A stretch of DNA of 64,000 bases, from contig OX424563.1 in the NCBI GenBank assembly GCA_949152475.1, positions 8,591,001-8,655,000 on the forward strand. The letters run 5' to 3'. Below the pieces are notes generated by a model, which was not told the DNA's origin, ran no database searches, and saw only the letters and a program-made list of their open reading frames with translations. Shown here one piece after another: positions 34,759 to 49,625 of this stretch (position 1 is the first letter of the stretch; the number at the start of each line of letters is the position of its first letter). The translations under genes and the position numbers were made by a program. Source of the DNA: Terebella lapidaria (lineage: Eukaryota > Annelida > Polychaeta > Terebellida > Terebellidae).

Positions 34759-37334
34759 GTTTGAGGTGCTATTATATTTTATTCCTAATTTTTATCCACA
34801 AATAAAACCATGATTATATCTCATAAAAATGTGAAATATTGCAATATGTATCAAAGCTGAGGACTGATTATCCGTTGTTGGGGACGGTGCCCGAGTGTAC
34901 TTATCACGTTACTTCCTGTGCGAGGCTTAGAGTTCAAGTGATGCTGGAGAACATATCCAGGCTTGATCCAGGCTTGAAGGTCAGAAGTCAGAACCAGTGC
35001 CTGACATTTGAGATTTAGGTTCCTATTTCGGAATAAGGCTTCAAGATTGTGGTCGTGTATTGCCAAAATTACTGGCTTTGCCTTACGATATTTACAATTC
35101 GGATACATATATATCAACTGTATTGACTACCAGGAGTACACCGTAGGTCACACGGTGGATCACATGAAATTATTGAAGCTATTGTTCGAACAAGAAAAGT
35201 TTATCCATAGACGAAAAATGAAAAGTGATAAAAGTAATTGACAAACTGTTCAACTAAATTGGCATACAACCGTCTACGCTGGCAACCGTGATTCGAAACA
35301 CGACCAAATGCGATCAGATATATCAAGGCCATACTACATACCATACTTAATGGGTACCTCCTGCGTCGTTATCCCTGGGGCCATGTTTGTCACAAATCAT
35401 ACGCGAAAATCCATGTAAGCTGTTATTCATCATGCACTTGAACTGAGATTCACCTGAACGAATTCCTATAGTATTTTGTCTTATATGAGTTTTTTTAATG
35501 CTTGCAACCTTGCATTTAAACATTGACTACTTCGAAGGAAACCATAGTAGTGTTCATGCCTATAAACATCTTATATGTTTATGTACAATAGTAGAGCCAA
35601 CACAAAGCGAGCGTAAATATGTGTGAGATAATACAGTGATACGGGAGAAGTGATACCACTAAATGTTCGATTCGTAGCCGAGAACAGTTGCTGATATAAC
35701 TTCGAATGCCATCAGTGTATTACCTCCAATAAATCCCGAGATCATTATTATAAAAAAAAACTAGTGATATCAACTTCGATTAGGTCAGACATCACATCCT
35801 AGATGCTTCATGCACATATTCGAGCTGTTACAAAGCTACACGAGAGTGCATCTCCTCAAGGCACATTCTTGTTTCATTATGGATCGGTATTGAGGCCAAG
35901 GATTAGTTTTAAACTTAACGACACACAATTTTCTGTTAAATCCAGCTAGTGAGATATATCTTTCAGCAAACATATCATGTATTCTCCGACAAACACAGTT
36001 CATTGTAAATACTAATAATGTCATTCCATTTAATACCCTTTGGAATTCATGACAACCAAAAGTTCATACATACAACGCATACTTATATTATGTCATGTTG
36101 TTAATTTCAGTGTTTTCTGTGAGAATCACCAGGGTGTGGTACAAGGCAAGCAAGTCTCAATAACACACTAACTAGGAACATATTGGAGTGACGAATTCGA
36201 GATATTTGGTTTAAAAATACAATGTATGTAATACAATTTATATCAGCCAAATTTCATTGAACGGATTCCTTCCCAATATAGCTCGGCGATAACACAATTT
36301 CCAACACTCGAGACACTGCATACATATTGGTTCCAAACCCAGCTGTACAAGATGCAGTTTCAAGACACCTGCTTGATCGAATATATCTTTAAAATAATAT
36401 ATTATATATGCCCTGATATATAAGCATATTTACCAACTTGCTATGAATATATTTGCAATTAGTAAAAAAAAAGATAAACTGCGCACAAATGATCATTACA
36501 AATTCATTCACGTTGATCACCCACGCCACTTTCCGTAATGTTCTTATATTTTGTTTCAAATTCTGGCCGTATTCTCTGACTGAAAGTGTCACTGTAGATA
36601 TCCAGTAATGGAGTAAGCCTTTCCCCGAAGAATATTATCGGTCCTGAGATCATCAACCGGCACTGATATCGGTGATCAGCTCCAAATATGAGGATGCTAT
36701 TTATTTTATGAGTATATTTTTTCAAGTTAGCTCACATATCACATTGTATGACGCCACTACTCACTCCGATGTATGGTCAGTGTTTTTGTATCGACCATGA
36801 TCTTTGCTACACAGTACATGTTTTCAAGTAAGCTAGCGCCGTCGACTGGTGATACATAACATACACTGCTGGTGTACCGAAATATTTCTAGGTTCCATGA
36901 GATAAAATTCTCATATTATTACATCATAAAAACGAATTTGCTTGACCTTTTATTCCCGCTTTACATGTCCAGATGTTTATTGTTGCATCGTGACGATTTT
37001 TAACGAAAAAACTCACATCAATTAGCACGAATTGGGAATACAATTGCTGCCAGAGAAAAATGCTGTTGCACATGTTGTATGTATGCTGACAAATTTAAGT
37101 TTGTGTTTGAATTTCAACAACATCCTTATTTGGAGTGACTCTTCGATGCATTGTTATTTGTTTTTGGACACTACTGTTTGAGAGTGTTTCTGGATTTCTT
37201 AAGCGATGCAACTGTTATATAATTCAAATGTTCAGATGAATATGGGTTTGGTGACGTGCAATTGTGACAAAATGTTATTGCTCTCGGTTCTTGGTATTGC
37301 GTCCATTGCCCTACACTGGTTTAACATCTTATAG

Positions 37335-37979
37335 TTGTACCAGTGTGCAAAAACTTTGCACAACCTTGGTGCAAATATCAGAGGCACTGCTAGCCTCCCT
37401 TTGTTCAAAAAGCGACTGAAAGATTCGTTTTTTCCTGAAAACAACCCACTTTATTCTTATGGTACTGGACGTGCACCTGTCTTTCAGGCACGGCTGCGAA
37501 TGGGTCTCAGTGGACTGAATTCTCATAGGAAAAAATATAATTTTATATCCGATGCTTCTTGTGGGTCATGTGGGTCTCGAATCGAAGACGTTGTACATTA
37601 CATACTTGACTGTCCCTCCTATCGAGCTGGCCGTCACAAACTGTTGGCCTCCACCACCCCCTCCTCTTGATAATAATGCCTGATCTCGATATACCTTCAT
37701 TCACACAAAACCAAAAAAAATATTTGACGGAACTTTTTCTTTTTGGGAATGAATCTTTGGGAACTGCTTGGAATATTGAATTGTTCAATGCTGTACATGC
37801 TTTTATTATGGAAACTGAGCGTTTTATGTGAATCCTGCTTCTGTGCTGCCTATACTGAGTAGCCATGCTAAATACTCACTCGTTCTGGACGAGGAACGTT
37901 ACCTTTGTGCATATTCTGCGTGTAACAATCCTCGGAAAATAAATTACGTTTAAATAAAAAAAAAAAATAAAAAAAAAAT
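37335..37979 (+). mobile_element. LINE 3' end with poly(A) tail
   Basis: The frame 37335-37670 reads ASLPLFKKRLKDSFFP, ARLRMGLSGLNSHR and CGSCGSRIEDVVHYILDCP, the cysteine/histidine tail of non-LTR retrotransposon polymerases. The C-terminus continues in another frame (NIELFNAVHAFIMETERFM, stop at 37831), so there is at least one frameshift. An A-rich tail runs from about 37938 to 37979 after an AATAAA-like motif. The element is strongly 5'-truncated and inserted in the segmental repeat field. Confidence 0.75.
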
Positions 37980-39353
37980 TTGATATAGGTGACCGCAATG
38001 AATATGTTAGGTGATGCTGGTACTTTGGAGTCAACGCTTGTTCACCTGGATAGTTCATTTATTTACTTATATAAAAATATTTTGTATGTATTCATTCCAG
38101 TGTAAATCGTAACGCCAAACGAAAGCATAGGAAGAACTATCCACATTTCTGTGTTTGTATAATGCACATAATAACATCAAAGTACACATAATTTTGTCAG
38201 GGTCTGTTGCAATTTGATTTAAGTTATTGATGATATTCATTATCCAAACTACTGTTTTAGTTGAAATTTAATAATGAGGACCTACGATTGGATTTACTCT
38301 CACGAGAGGACACTGTGCTACTCTACATATTTTCCAAAAGAAATGTCAGAGGTATTTTTCCCATGAAATGAGAGATCATGTTTTATCTGGACAAGCTCCA
38401 TGCTCCTTCCCATTGCGCCTAAAAAACCTTAGGTTCTGCCTCGCCAACATTGTACCAGTTATTTTTCTGGATATTGTCGTTTTATCACATGTGCCATTCG
38501 ATACCGGGAGAGACGGTAGTAAAATGAATGCCCGGCGACATCAATTAGGCAATTACTCTCGCTTGGCTTATCAAAGTACGATCTAGTGACGTAATGCAAT
38601 GAAATATAGACGTAGATAGCCTCTAGTCAGTTATGCATCTTAAATATGTAAAACTATGTGGATCTTCGTAATAATCTAGTGATAATCTAGTGATGTACGT
38701 AATAAATAATATTACCTTGCAAATACATGCGTTTCCCGTATATATTTATCGGTATATATATATATTCATCTTGCAGTAACAACTGCTATCCAAAATAAGT
38801 GTACTTTTCAAGGTTTTTGTGAACGTGTAATATGTTTGCAATATGTTTAATATTATCATTATGCTTGATTTAGAGCGCAGCGTCACCAACCCAATGATAT
38901 TCAATACCAGGCTCTGTCACAGGATAACAGAGCTTGACACTCGTGTGTATATGTGAGAATGTTACCATCAGAGTTTCAACAGATAAAATAAACATTTTAC
39001 TTGCGATTTAGTGGTTCGTGCTGGATATTGAAACATAACTCTTTGGTCATTAGACAAAAATTAACCCAAAGGCTAAGATAGGTTACCGGACAATTTTGGT
39101 TTTAATCATTGTAGATGACATATGACTTTGAGAGTTATCAGTCAAGATCATCTTTGTGAATTTCAATGTATCCATTAGGTATGCTGCATATGACTTCATA
39201 AATGTTCATAATACAAACATATAAGATTTATCAACAAGTAATTCATTGGTAAAGTCCAATTTAAGATTTTGAGATTTGCCCTCCAAGGTCGTTCATGGTC
39301 AAGTTCGAGGTCACCAAAAGATGTGCCATATATACGTTTTATAGGCCTATACG

Positions 39354-39425
39354 GACGACGGACGGACGGACGACGGACGCAAAGCGACGGCAATAGGTTA
39401 TCGGACCATAGGTCCGTTACCGTAA
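39354..39425 (-). repeat. Dispersed palindromic-end repeat, fourth copy
   Basis: A CGGACGACGGACGGACGGAC tract, then GCAATAGGTTATCGGACC, then ATAGGTCCGTTACCGTAAAA. The last two parts form an inverted repeat around CCATAGG. It is preceded by a CAAGGTCGTTCATGGTCAAG segment, as at 53-54 kb. Confidence 0.65.
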
Positions 39426-40289
39426 AACAAACCTATATCGAAGCTGTTTGGCCTTTCCAGAAGCTTCCACGACCGCACAGTTGATAATATAACACATAAA
39501 TGTAGATATAGCGCAAATGATTGACCACCATATAAATTATGGGCTGAATGTGACGTAATGCAAACCTAATTAATATCATTTCTAACACAGTAGATGAAAA
39601 CTTTTTACCGCATGCACACATTACTGTATGAATATATGCACAGTTATATATATATATATAACTGGTATCCAAGTTTTTTTTCCCGAGATGTACATGTATG
39701 GGTCTTTGTTTATCAAAATAAATAAAACATAACTGACAAGTACGTTGTCAAAGTTGCTCTGTGTTTCAAGAAGCTGTCCAGGAGTGCTGAATGATGACAC
39801 AAACGATCGTAACACTATGGGTAATATGTCCTTCAGAGACTTGAAATATGAAAAATTGTGACTGTTACTTTTGATTGGGTATTTATGTCCTTGTCACACA
39901 GGTTTGTTCTGGATTTCTGAATAAGTTGTCGAGAAGTTGTTTATTACATGCAATTCAATCAGGTGTCCAGTAGAAACAACTATAATTACTCATCATCAAT
40001 AGATAGCCCAGACATATTATTTAACATACCATCTGACACATTATTATCAGCTCTTCCAGATTGCTGGATAAAAGACAGTAATATATTAGGACAAGATACC
40101 TTTATGCAGTCAGAAAATAATGATATTGTAAATGAAGTGCTTTCTGTTGATAGAGAATGTAAATATGTTTATCCCACTTTGATATCGGTATTTGTTGAGT
40201 CCCCTGTGTCACCAGTGAAATTTTCAGAGAGTACACTAGAAATATCATTCGAAAATGATGGTTTGTCAAATATTTTCTTTATATGTATA

Positions 40290-40545
40290 GAATATTTTAA
40301 AGTATTAGGTTGCAATATTTACAGTTCCGACTTTTGCATAACATTTTACCTACCAATGAATGTTTGTATAAAATAGAAATTTCCGATTCTCCAATGTGTT
40401 CTTCTTGCGGTAAAGAAATAGAATCAATGTATAATTTGTTTTTGGATTGTCAAACTGTTAACAAACTCTGGTTTGATTTTAACAAATTCATTTCAATATA
40501 TATCTTTGATATCCCAAGTTTTTTTCCCCTGTATACATATTGATA
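40290..40545 (+). mobile_element. LINE fragment, polymerase C-terminal region
   Basis: The reading LQFRLLHNILPTNECLYKI followed by MCSSCGKEIESMYNLFLDC and VNKLWFDFNKFI is characteristic of the zinc-binding tail of non-LTR reverse transcriptases. Upstream frames (39948-40376) may belong to the same decayed copy but show no clear polymerase motif. Confidence 0.7.
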
Positions 40546-42363
40546 GGAAATGTGGGTAATGCACATCACAATGATGAGTGTGAGATTATAGACTTTTTGT
40601 ATGTTATAGTTAAATAATATATCTGTAGATGCCGCTGTGACAAAAAAGAACCAAATATATATCAATTAGTAGCTTTGGTAAAAAATTGTTAAAGACCTAG
40701 TAGCATGCCGATGAAAGTGCTTTTTCATGTAGTCTATTATGAATAGTTTTCAATAAATTCGAACGAATTCTACAAATACAATCAATGGGTTTCGAGATAT
40801 TGAACCCAATAGGTACTCCTTCTGTAAATTTCCGAAGATTTTGATCCTGATTTTAGTGTGGGTCACGTGGTTGGTGACGTCAGTTGAGGCAGACCTGAAA
40901 GTACATGTAGCCAGCAAGGTCAACTGCATGTCACAGATTCATTCCCCTGATGTATGTTTGACAATTCAAGTGAAGGGGTGAGATGGCAGAAATACGGCAT
41001 TTCTTGTCTTAATATTTAGAATCACCACTATTTATTCATCCAGAACGGAGGTTTGTTGAACTGCAAAATGTCCAGTATTTGCTGGTGTTTGCGTGTTTTC
41101 TATTGAATCGCATGCATTTTGAAGTGATTTTCCTTTCTTTGAGCCCGCCACCAAATTACGTATTTTACGTTTTTGGCGAGCCATCGAAGCACATTCTGCC
41201 TCAACTGACGTCACGATTACGGAAATTGCCGAAGCAATTTCTTCCATCGGCTGGAGAAGGCGATAGTAATACTGGCCCAATATACTCCATTATATGTCGC
41301 TGTTGTTAGTTACCAATTAACGCGAACACCTTTTTCATCACCAAATGTCCACAATGTCTTTGTGTGAACAGGAATAAAACCATATAAAGGTACCTTGCTA
41401 CTATGACTTTAAAGCAGTTATTGAAAAAGGACATAGCTATTAGGAATAACTGATTGAGTCAATATTATTGGAAGTGGGGCCCTTTCCCAAGATTGTGAAA
41501 ATATATATACATATGTACCTCTCAGTGAGCCTTCATTCTGTCCATTTCATTTATGTGAATGCATTCTTGTTTGTCATATGTTGAATGTATGTATGATGTG
41601 TGCTGATTGTATATGATGTATGATGTGGCTACAATGAATAAAAAAAATCAACAGATTGTCCAGGCAATTACTTTTGGTATTCACTAATGGATGTTTACAG
41701 TGTTCTACATATGTCATTATTTTTAGAATGAAACTCAATGGGCGTCATGATATACTATAATTAAACATGTGGTCCATTAAGTGAAACATGTTTTTTTATG
41801 AGAAACATAACCTTCGTCCTTCGTGTCTAAATAATGTCCTGCGTCTTGCCCATTATCTAATACAGAATGGTTGCGTGTTCATGCAAGTCTAAACTTTCAT
41901 GCCGAAATATTAAGAAGGATTATCCACATTTGTATGGGTAATAATACACGTAATTACATCATGGCAAACATAATTGTATCAAGGGTATGTTGTAATATGT
42001 TGTGAATTATTCATGCCTAAGCCATTCTGCTAAAGGCGAAATATGATAATAAGTACTGAATATTAGATCTACTCCCATAATACACTTATATGCTGCATCG
42101 AAAAAAATGTCAGACATGTTTTTTCCAGGAAACAGTTTCATGTTCAGGCATATATGCTCCTGGAAAACTTTGTCTGGCTGAAACTTGCCCAGTTATTATT
42201 CCGAACCTGGACCAATTTATGTACTTGTTCCATTTTGATAGTGGGAGAGATGGTGGTGAGTAAATGCCAGGTGGCATCAGTTGGGGGAATACTCATCATT
42301 CGCAGAATGATATAAAGCTTTTACGATGAAATTTAATCGTATATAGATATGTACTAGTCAGTT

Positions 42364-42414
42364 ATGATTGTCTGGTATGCAATTATGAACGTAGCCCGCC
42401 GTTTACGTCTTTTG
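42364..42414 (+). pseudogene. First-exon relic of an array unit, phase-0 donor
   Basis: ATG opens MIVWYAIMNVARRLRLL and ends at a consensus donor, TTG|GTAAGT. The position relative to the upstream conserved block matches the exon at 34687. The aligned site near 48780 has lost the GT (reads ATAAGT). The peptide is now a poor signal sequence, so decay is likely. Confidence 0.4.
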
Positions 42415-43870
42415 GTAAGTACATATTTTTGTGTGTGTATTCTGTACAATACATCATTCATTTTCGAGGAGTTTTGGAATTGTGGAAAATTTGTTTCTAT
42501 ATATATTCTATTCTTAGTTCTACACATCACAATTTTGTTACTAATTTTGTTATTCCATAATTCTGAAATCAAGTAAAATCGACTGAAAAATCCTGACCAT
42601 GTCACATGAAAGTAATGTGATATATTGCGTCGACAATCTACGACAATCAATTTTAATCAATTCCCATTTAGACTTTTTTGACATTCACACACTACACGCA
42701 CACATGAACTATAGATAAGGAGAATGCCAGAAGCAAAGATTCTCAAGTTCAAACTCTTAACCCCCTCCCCCCACCCCACCTTTCCCAAATGGGGAAAAAC
42801 TTGATTAAATTATACTGTACGCAGTATATGTCTTACACAGCAATATATGTGATTGAGTATACAATACAACCTTCACTCTTTATATAGTTTGGAGTTTTAA
42901 TGGACTTTTAAGATATACTAATGACAGTTATGTTTTGAATCTGTTCGTCTAAGTTTATTTTCCACAATATAAAACCATTCAATACTTATGCTCATAGAAC
43001 GAATATTCAAATATTGACAATATTTGAATATTCTGGATTATGATGATCACTCAACAATATTGCTTAATAATATCTAATATCTCATCTTATATCTTAAATA
43101 TAATCATATCTACCAACATAATTTGTTGTTGTTGGATGAAATATTTCTTTCTGTAGTTCACATGGAATAGATTGAGTTACTATTTAATCAGTACATTTTA
43201 TTCAAGTGTGATGAATGAAAACTGAGACAACTATTTCCCTTTCGAGCTGCAGTGTCATACAAACATGAGAAATCGTCTACACAAGTGACCGGGATTCCAA
43301 TCACGAAGAAATAGAATCAGATATCTCAAGGCCAAGCTACCTACTTTATTTAATGGGGTTCCTCTGCTTTGGCATCCCTGAGGCCATGTTTATCATAAAT
43401 CATACATAATAGTTCAAACAAAAACCCACTCATCACTCACCTGAATTGTGATTTGGTGTTTTTGAAGTACAAGCCCCCACAGTATTCTATTTTACATGTA
43501 TGTGACTTTTATGTCACCATGCTTTCAAACTATTGTTTACGTTGAAATCTAGAACATCTTCCAATGCTTTTAAAATTAGTGTTTCAAAAGTAGAGCCAGT
43601 TTGTCTGTATGTCTTTACCCAGAAAAAAATATATTATGTAATACAGTACACGTCAGGCCGTATTTGATTGATTAGGACATCTTCTAAATATAAATTGGCT
43701 ATAACACATTTTCATATATTCGATACACTACATAAATAGCATTTCCAAATCTTCTCACGGAATGTGTGACTATTTTTTTTGACTGGCTCAAAATTGCTAC
43801 GCTTCCAAGGACTTACTGATTGAATCTTAGAGTATACATAATTTGCAGTGAAAATGTTTTTTTTCTGCAG

Positions 43871-44170
43871 CATACAATGTTAAAATATAGCACTTCCGAA
43901 GTAGGGACACGTATATGCTGTCCGGGAAAATTATCGTTACAACTCGATTCACTGAGCAGAAACACCGAGTCATAAAGAAGCTTGATTTACTATGTTTGCA
44001 ATTTTATTAGCAGCACTATCCCCATATCACTTAGATATTCCATGCCCTTGGGTGTTATTTCACTGATCTAGAGGGTAATCGTTCGACAGCTCTGGTGAAA
44101 GTAAATCACCCAGATATCGAGAATTATGTACGATTTTGTGTCCCTAGGCGGAGTTTGCATTGATACATTC
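43871..44170 (+). pseudogene. Two-exon immunoglobulin-domain relic
   Basis: After the acceptor TTTTTTTTCTGCAG, the frame from 43871 reads HTMLKYSTSEVGTRICC and on to a stop at 43975. This resembles the first strands and first cysteine of an Ig domain. After a second acceptor (44034), IFHALGCYFTDLEG continues to ALVKVNHPDIENYV, like the E-F strands and the D-x-x-x-Y motif. The conserved cysteine region beyond Tyr is out of frame (GTACGATTTTGTGTCCC). Both exons begin in phase 0, matching the phase-0 donor at 42414. Family membership is inferred from motif pattern only. Confidence 0.4.
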
Positions 44171-44773
44171 AGTCATCGACTGCTGGATTAGGTCATGTTT
44201 ATATTAAGATGGGTGCCTTGTTAATCCAGAGAAAGTAGGTGTGTTTCGCTTGGATGAGAAGCGTTTTCATCCAGATCCAAAACTGTTGAAATTAAAACTC
44301 AACCGATAATTACTTGCTCACACAAATACCTATAAACAAACACTCCTGAAAGAATATTACCATGTTTATAACTATGTATGTGAATTGATGGTCATTCGTC
44401 AGTCATGGACCATTCTATAATATCTACGTTTTCACAAACCTAAGCTTGTATTATGTCAATCTGGCATTAGCATTGTATGTCTAGTCTTTCTCTCCCATTG
44501 TCCGTTATATTCTGTATTCCTGGCATTGTCATGTGCGCTTGTTATGGTAGGTTCACAAACCTTCATGCATTGGTTTATGTAGAATGATACCCTGATAGAC
44601 CTGACAGGTCGGAAATAAGTAAAAGTAACTTGAACCCAACGTCATCAACCCGAACGACATTCAATGTCACGCAGTGTCACTAGATAATCTAGTTTTTTCA
44701 TCGAACACACTGGTATAAACGGTAATGCTACAATCAGACGTTTACCACAACAGATCACAATTTTTACCCGCGG

Positions 44774-45960
44774 ATGTGTTTATCTTTATTGGCAGACCTG
44801 TTTTTATACTCATATGAATCATATTTTATCCAACATTTACAACGAGGAGGTTCTAAGAAACTAACATGTAATTTTAATTTCACTTTCCGATTCATAGATG
44901 ATGTATTGTCGCTAAGTAATCCCAGGTTTGGTGATTATTTGGCTGTCATATATCCTAAGGAACTTGAAAATAAGGATACTACAGACTCTGCTAATATTCC
45001 AAATATCTAGAATTGAGGTTGGAGATTGATAATGATTCTAACCTGTCAACTAGATTATATGACAAACGTGATGATTTCAATTTTTCCATAGTCAATTTCC
45101 CTTTTCTAAGCAGCAACATTCCTATGTCACCGGCATATGGTGTGTTTGATTCTCAACTTATACGCTATTCCAGAGCTAGTTGCAAAAATGAAGACTTTGT
45201 CTATCGAAGTGCCCAGCTAGTCTCTAAACTGCTGCGACAAGGATATGTTTTACCAAGACTTACAGCTGCGTTTAAGAAATTCTATGGACGTTATCATGAG
45301 CTGGTTGATAAATACACCAAATCCATGTCTAGTCTGTCATGCAACTAGATCTATTTTCATGTTAATTTTGGTGGATTCATGACGGGTGCCACTAGTAGGG
45401 CAGGAAATGCTCACTCTTTCCGGAACACCTGATTTCACCTCCTAATGGCCATTTTTGGGGGTTCACGAGTTTCTCTGTCATTTTTGTTTTCTCTCACTTC
45501 GTATGCCTGATATGACTTTCTGTCCCCGGACTATGAGATTGGATAACGGACCCTGTTTTGTTTGCTCGGAATACTTAATACCGGGTGTTGATTCCACGTC
45601 TATTTCACGTGTAATAATATTCTATGTGTCTTTAGATATATGCATAGTACCATGGTTACCATAACAACTGGATTTCAAGTTTCTCCAGGCCGTTACACAT
45701 GTGATGGAAAATATCCTACAGTTTTGTGTGTATAGTTGCGTCCTGACTTGCCAGTGTGGATATCACAGCGGTTGTGACATGCGAGGCAGAAGATGCCACC
45801 TCTTTCCAAGCATCTGACCTCACACTCAGCTGGCTGGGTGTCCGTGGCTTCACATGGCATTACACGTTATTATTACTCGGATTTGACCACTTATACCGGT
45901 TTTGTAAAATTCGTCCATGCATTCCGTTATTGGAGCATTTTTGTCAGTATCTATTTTTAC
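44774..45960 (+). mobile_element. Penelope-like retroelement fragment, broken
   Basis: Two neighbouring frames (44774-45010 and 45013-45348) carry reverse-transcriptase motifs: FNFTFRFIDDVLSLSNPRF, then LYDKRDDFNFSIVNFPF, AYGVFDSQLIRYSRASC and FKKFYGRYHELVDKY. This pattern is common in invertebrate retroelements that I associate with the Penelope-like group. The 5' part is missing and the copy is interrupted at least once. Downstream sequence to about 45960 resembles the tail of the same element. It is an old fossil inserted in the repeat field. Confidence 0.6.
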
Positions 45961-47226
45961 TTTTATAGACATGTATAGATCTTTGGTATAAAGCTTTTGT
46001 TTAAAAAATACCGAAGTTTTCTGAAGAGAAACGTCATATCAATTAACATGAATTAGGATTAAAATTGAATGTTGTAGCACATATTGTTTTATTTCGTGAA
46101 TATTAGTCGTTGCTTTCATTATCTGTACACAGATGTGTTTGCGATTGGACAGTGAGGTCCACAAATGATGGCGCCAATGCCTAGTACAATGCAATGCCTG
46201 TATTCAAAAACCTGCTGACAAATTAGATTTTTTATTGTTTACCAGGCCAAAACAGCGTTATGATATTGTGTATATCATCGCGATGCACTATTGATTTGTT
46301 TTGGAACAATACTGCATACAAAGGTGTTCGGACTGATATATCACAAGTTTCATGTTTTTCGAGAAGTATTTCCACAATCTTCCCATGACCGCATAGACGA
46401 TAATGTAACATACACAAAATGAACGATCGCACACAATATGGGTAATATGTCAAACTCGGACTGAGGTAAACTTGAAAAATTGTCTCGGACTACCACAAAT
46501 CTCTAAGGGGTGTAATCAGAAGATGGGTGTGATCGTTGCCGAGATCATCAATTATGCCCGATATTGGCAAGGAGCGTCGGATTTGATGGTGTTATTAAAT
46601 TTATGGATAGTTCTTCCTTGCCATTAGCTCAATAAATCACATCGCACGATGCCACTTTCGACTCTGATTTATGGTTAACGCGCTCATGAAGACCATGAAC
46701 TTTGCTAGACCTTATTCAAGTCGGCTGAAGCTTTACGTTGGTGATACTTAACATACACGTACTTGGTGTGATTATATGATCTATGCACAAGAATTCATAT
46801 AACAATGTATACGAATTGTATTATATCATACAAGTGTAATCTTCTGTGTTAAACATGATCATGTCCAGATCATAATAGTTTGCATTGTGTTGTGGGTATC
46901 TGTAAAATTCCATACACAAGTATCCAGGTTCAACCACTAGTATAATCAGACTCTTCTTTTGACTTCAATCATGATGAACGTTTTGCTGTTGTCAACACGA
47001 GCCCTCGACCTTATTACCCCAAACTGGTGAAGACGTGAACAATTGCTCCTTTCAACTTTGTCCTTGACCTTGCTGTTTGCAAATACAGCATTTTTTTCAT
47101 ATAATGTGATACTTTTAACGTACTAAATGTCATCTTCACGAAGACGCATTTGATCACTTATATCCTAGCCAAAAAAATTAAAACAAAATTATTTACTAGT
47201 TCTGTTATTTTATTAGTGCCACTGAG

Positions 47227-47370
47227 ATATTCATTGTCTTTGGGTCTCATTCCACGCGCTCTGCGTGGTTATCCTTGGACAGGTCCGGTAGAATAAATCA
47301 TCCAGATAGCGGAACTTATGTACGGTTTTGTGTCCCCAGGCAGTGACTACACTGAAACAATCGGACATCA
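47227..47370 (+). pseudogene. Immunoglobulin C-terminal half exon, decayed
   Basis: After an acceptor ending at 47226 the frame reads AWLSLDRSGRINHPDSGTYV. Immediately after, in the next frame, comes YGFVSPGSDYTETIG. The first part has the W, L-D and D-S-G-T-Y pattern of Ig strands C to F. The frame change after Tyr shows decay. It aligns with the exons at 44035 and 57790. Confidence 0.45.
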
Positions 47371-47609
47371 ACAGCAAAGTACTGCTCGTTCAAAGATAGG
47401 GGTATTGTCAATACTGCGGAAGAAAGCTTGCTCTTCAGGAAGATCGTTTTTGTTTTGGTCTCAAAACTTTTCAAATATTACCTCAAGCAATACTTATCTA
47501 ATCAATTGAATACTTTTATGCATAGGCCTATTGAATAGTAGAACATTGTCATGTTCACGAATATGGCCTTGGATTGATGGTGATTCGCCGGTCAATCATT
47601 CACAATGGT

Positions 47610-47622
47610 GGGGGGGGGGGGG
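47610..47622. repeat. G13 homopolymer
   Basis: A run of 13 G, part of no recognised feature and possibly length-uncertain. Confidence 0.8.
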
Positions 47623-49449
47623 AGTTTTGAACACGGCCAATTATTTGTGCTATTCATAATAACTCGATTAGCAATCTGGAAACCCAAGTGTTTGGTTTAT
47701 CAAAAGACACGATATGTGGCAAGAATACAGTTGCTAGTCTCTGTGTGACCATAACAATCCTCCATATATCACTTGCATGAATGGAGATGGCCTGGCAAAC
47801 CAAAACATCCACCGAATAGGCTTTGATATACATTTTAACAATGAAAACGGGTGACAGAAACCACACAAGATGTCGAAAGCCAAAGATTTTTTTAACACAT
47901 TGAAAAACATATTAGGTCAATTGAGATATACGTCCTGTGTGATATGAAGATCAATATACAGGAAATCATGGGAATGATGCGAGTGTTCAATTATGTCACT
48001 GATTAAAAAGCGTTGTCAGAGTTTCATGTTGTCCGCCATCACAATATTGTAGTGATAAGCTCGCCGATGACCGACGTTCCATGTATGATGTGGTTCTGCG
48101 TGTCTTATGTGAATGTTTCTATATATAAATGATACATCGTACACATTGATGCTATTTTGCACTAGTACCCACGAATAGAACATACACTTTGTTACCAAAT
48201 ATTAAGTAGTTTCAATGGTGCCGCTAATTTGAGCCAACGTTTTTATTTATATTTATCGGTTGTTATTCCCTGTGTTTTTATGCGTTCTTAGTTCACTCGA
48301 GTGTTACATTTACGTCAAAGCAGGGATTACGAATGATTGGCCACGTTCGTGTGTGGGCGAAAATATAAATAATTACATCATAACACACGTAATATTATCC
48401 AGGGTATGTTGTAATTTGATGTCAATTATTCATGGTGAAAATGTTGTACCAAAATTGGAACGTAATAAGGACTTGAGATTCGATCTACTGCCGCCGCACA
48501 TCACCAACTAATATGCATGCTCTATCGAAGAAAGGTCAAAGAAAAAATGCTAATTCCAGGAAATAGCAAATCGAAGACAAATACTTGTCATTTGTGTACC
48601 AGAAACTCTAGACTCTGCCTTGCCAGGTTTTTTTTTTTGACACATTTACAGGTTATTCATTTAGACATTTCTGTACATGTTTTACTTCGAGACAATGAGA
48701 GTTGGCACTAAAATAAATTCATCGATATACTAGTTACATAATTACTGGCGCGTGGCTCATCATAAACGTATCTACTGTAATGATGCATGACTACGTCTAT
48801 ATGTTGTTTCCTGTTTATAGATAAGTACACATTGTGTTTACATACCATACTTTACATAAATAATTGTCCATAAGTGGTCGATTCGACGTTAAATGAAAAT
48901 AAGCTTTCATTTTATTCTAATACTTCTTTTACACATTACGTACTTGCTATGTACCGCATCATGTGCACTGCATATTTCTGAAACTTCGATTGTATGTACC
49001 AGCACCACTGTCTGGTAAACAAAATACTCCTTTCTGTAGTTCACTTGGAAACATTGTATGATGAATGAAAAGTGAGACAACTATTCCACACAATTCCCAG
49101 CTGAATTAACATACAAACATGAGAAATCGTCTACACAAGTGACCGGGATTCCAATCACGAAGAAATAGTATCAGATACCTCAAGGCCATGCTACCTACTT
49201 TATTTAATGGGTCCCGCCTGCTTCGCCATCCCTGGGGTCAGGTCCGTCACATATCATACATAACAATTCATGCAAGCAATCATTCATCTTCTACCTCAAG
49301 TGTTGGTCCACATTTCAGAAGTACGAGCTTCCATAGTATTTTGTCATAAATAAGATTTTTTAAATGCCTGAAATCTTATGAAAAGAAACATATTGTGAAC
49401 CAAAACAAAGCGAGAGCGAATATGTAAATATTCCAGGAATATGTGTATA

Positions 49450-49625
49450 ACCGTTTCAGTATGTCTTACAAACATATATTGCATGAATGTAAGTATATAA
49501 AAGAATATAAAGCTATGCAAGAGTGTTTTTCCTCAAAACTGAAAAACATATTAAATCCTTCTCCATGGCTAGATATTGACAGTACCGCCTCTGCTCAGTA
49601 AAACTCAGAATTTATAGAATTTATG
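49450..49625 (+). mobile_element. Possible LINE tail relic
   Basis: The translated reading SYKHILHECKYIKEYKAMQ, then LNPSPWLDIDSTASAQ, a stop and EFIEFMESFKRKL, resembles the end of a non-LTR polymerase (H-x-L-x-E-C ... R/K-rich end). Short and uncertain. Confidence 0.3.
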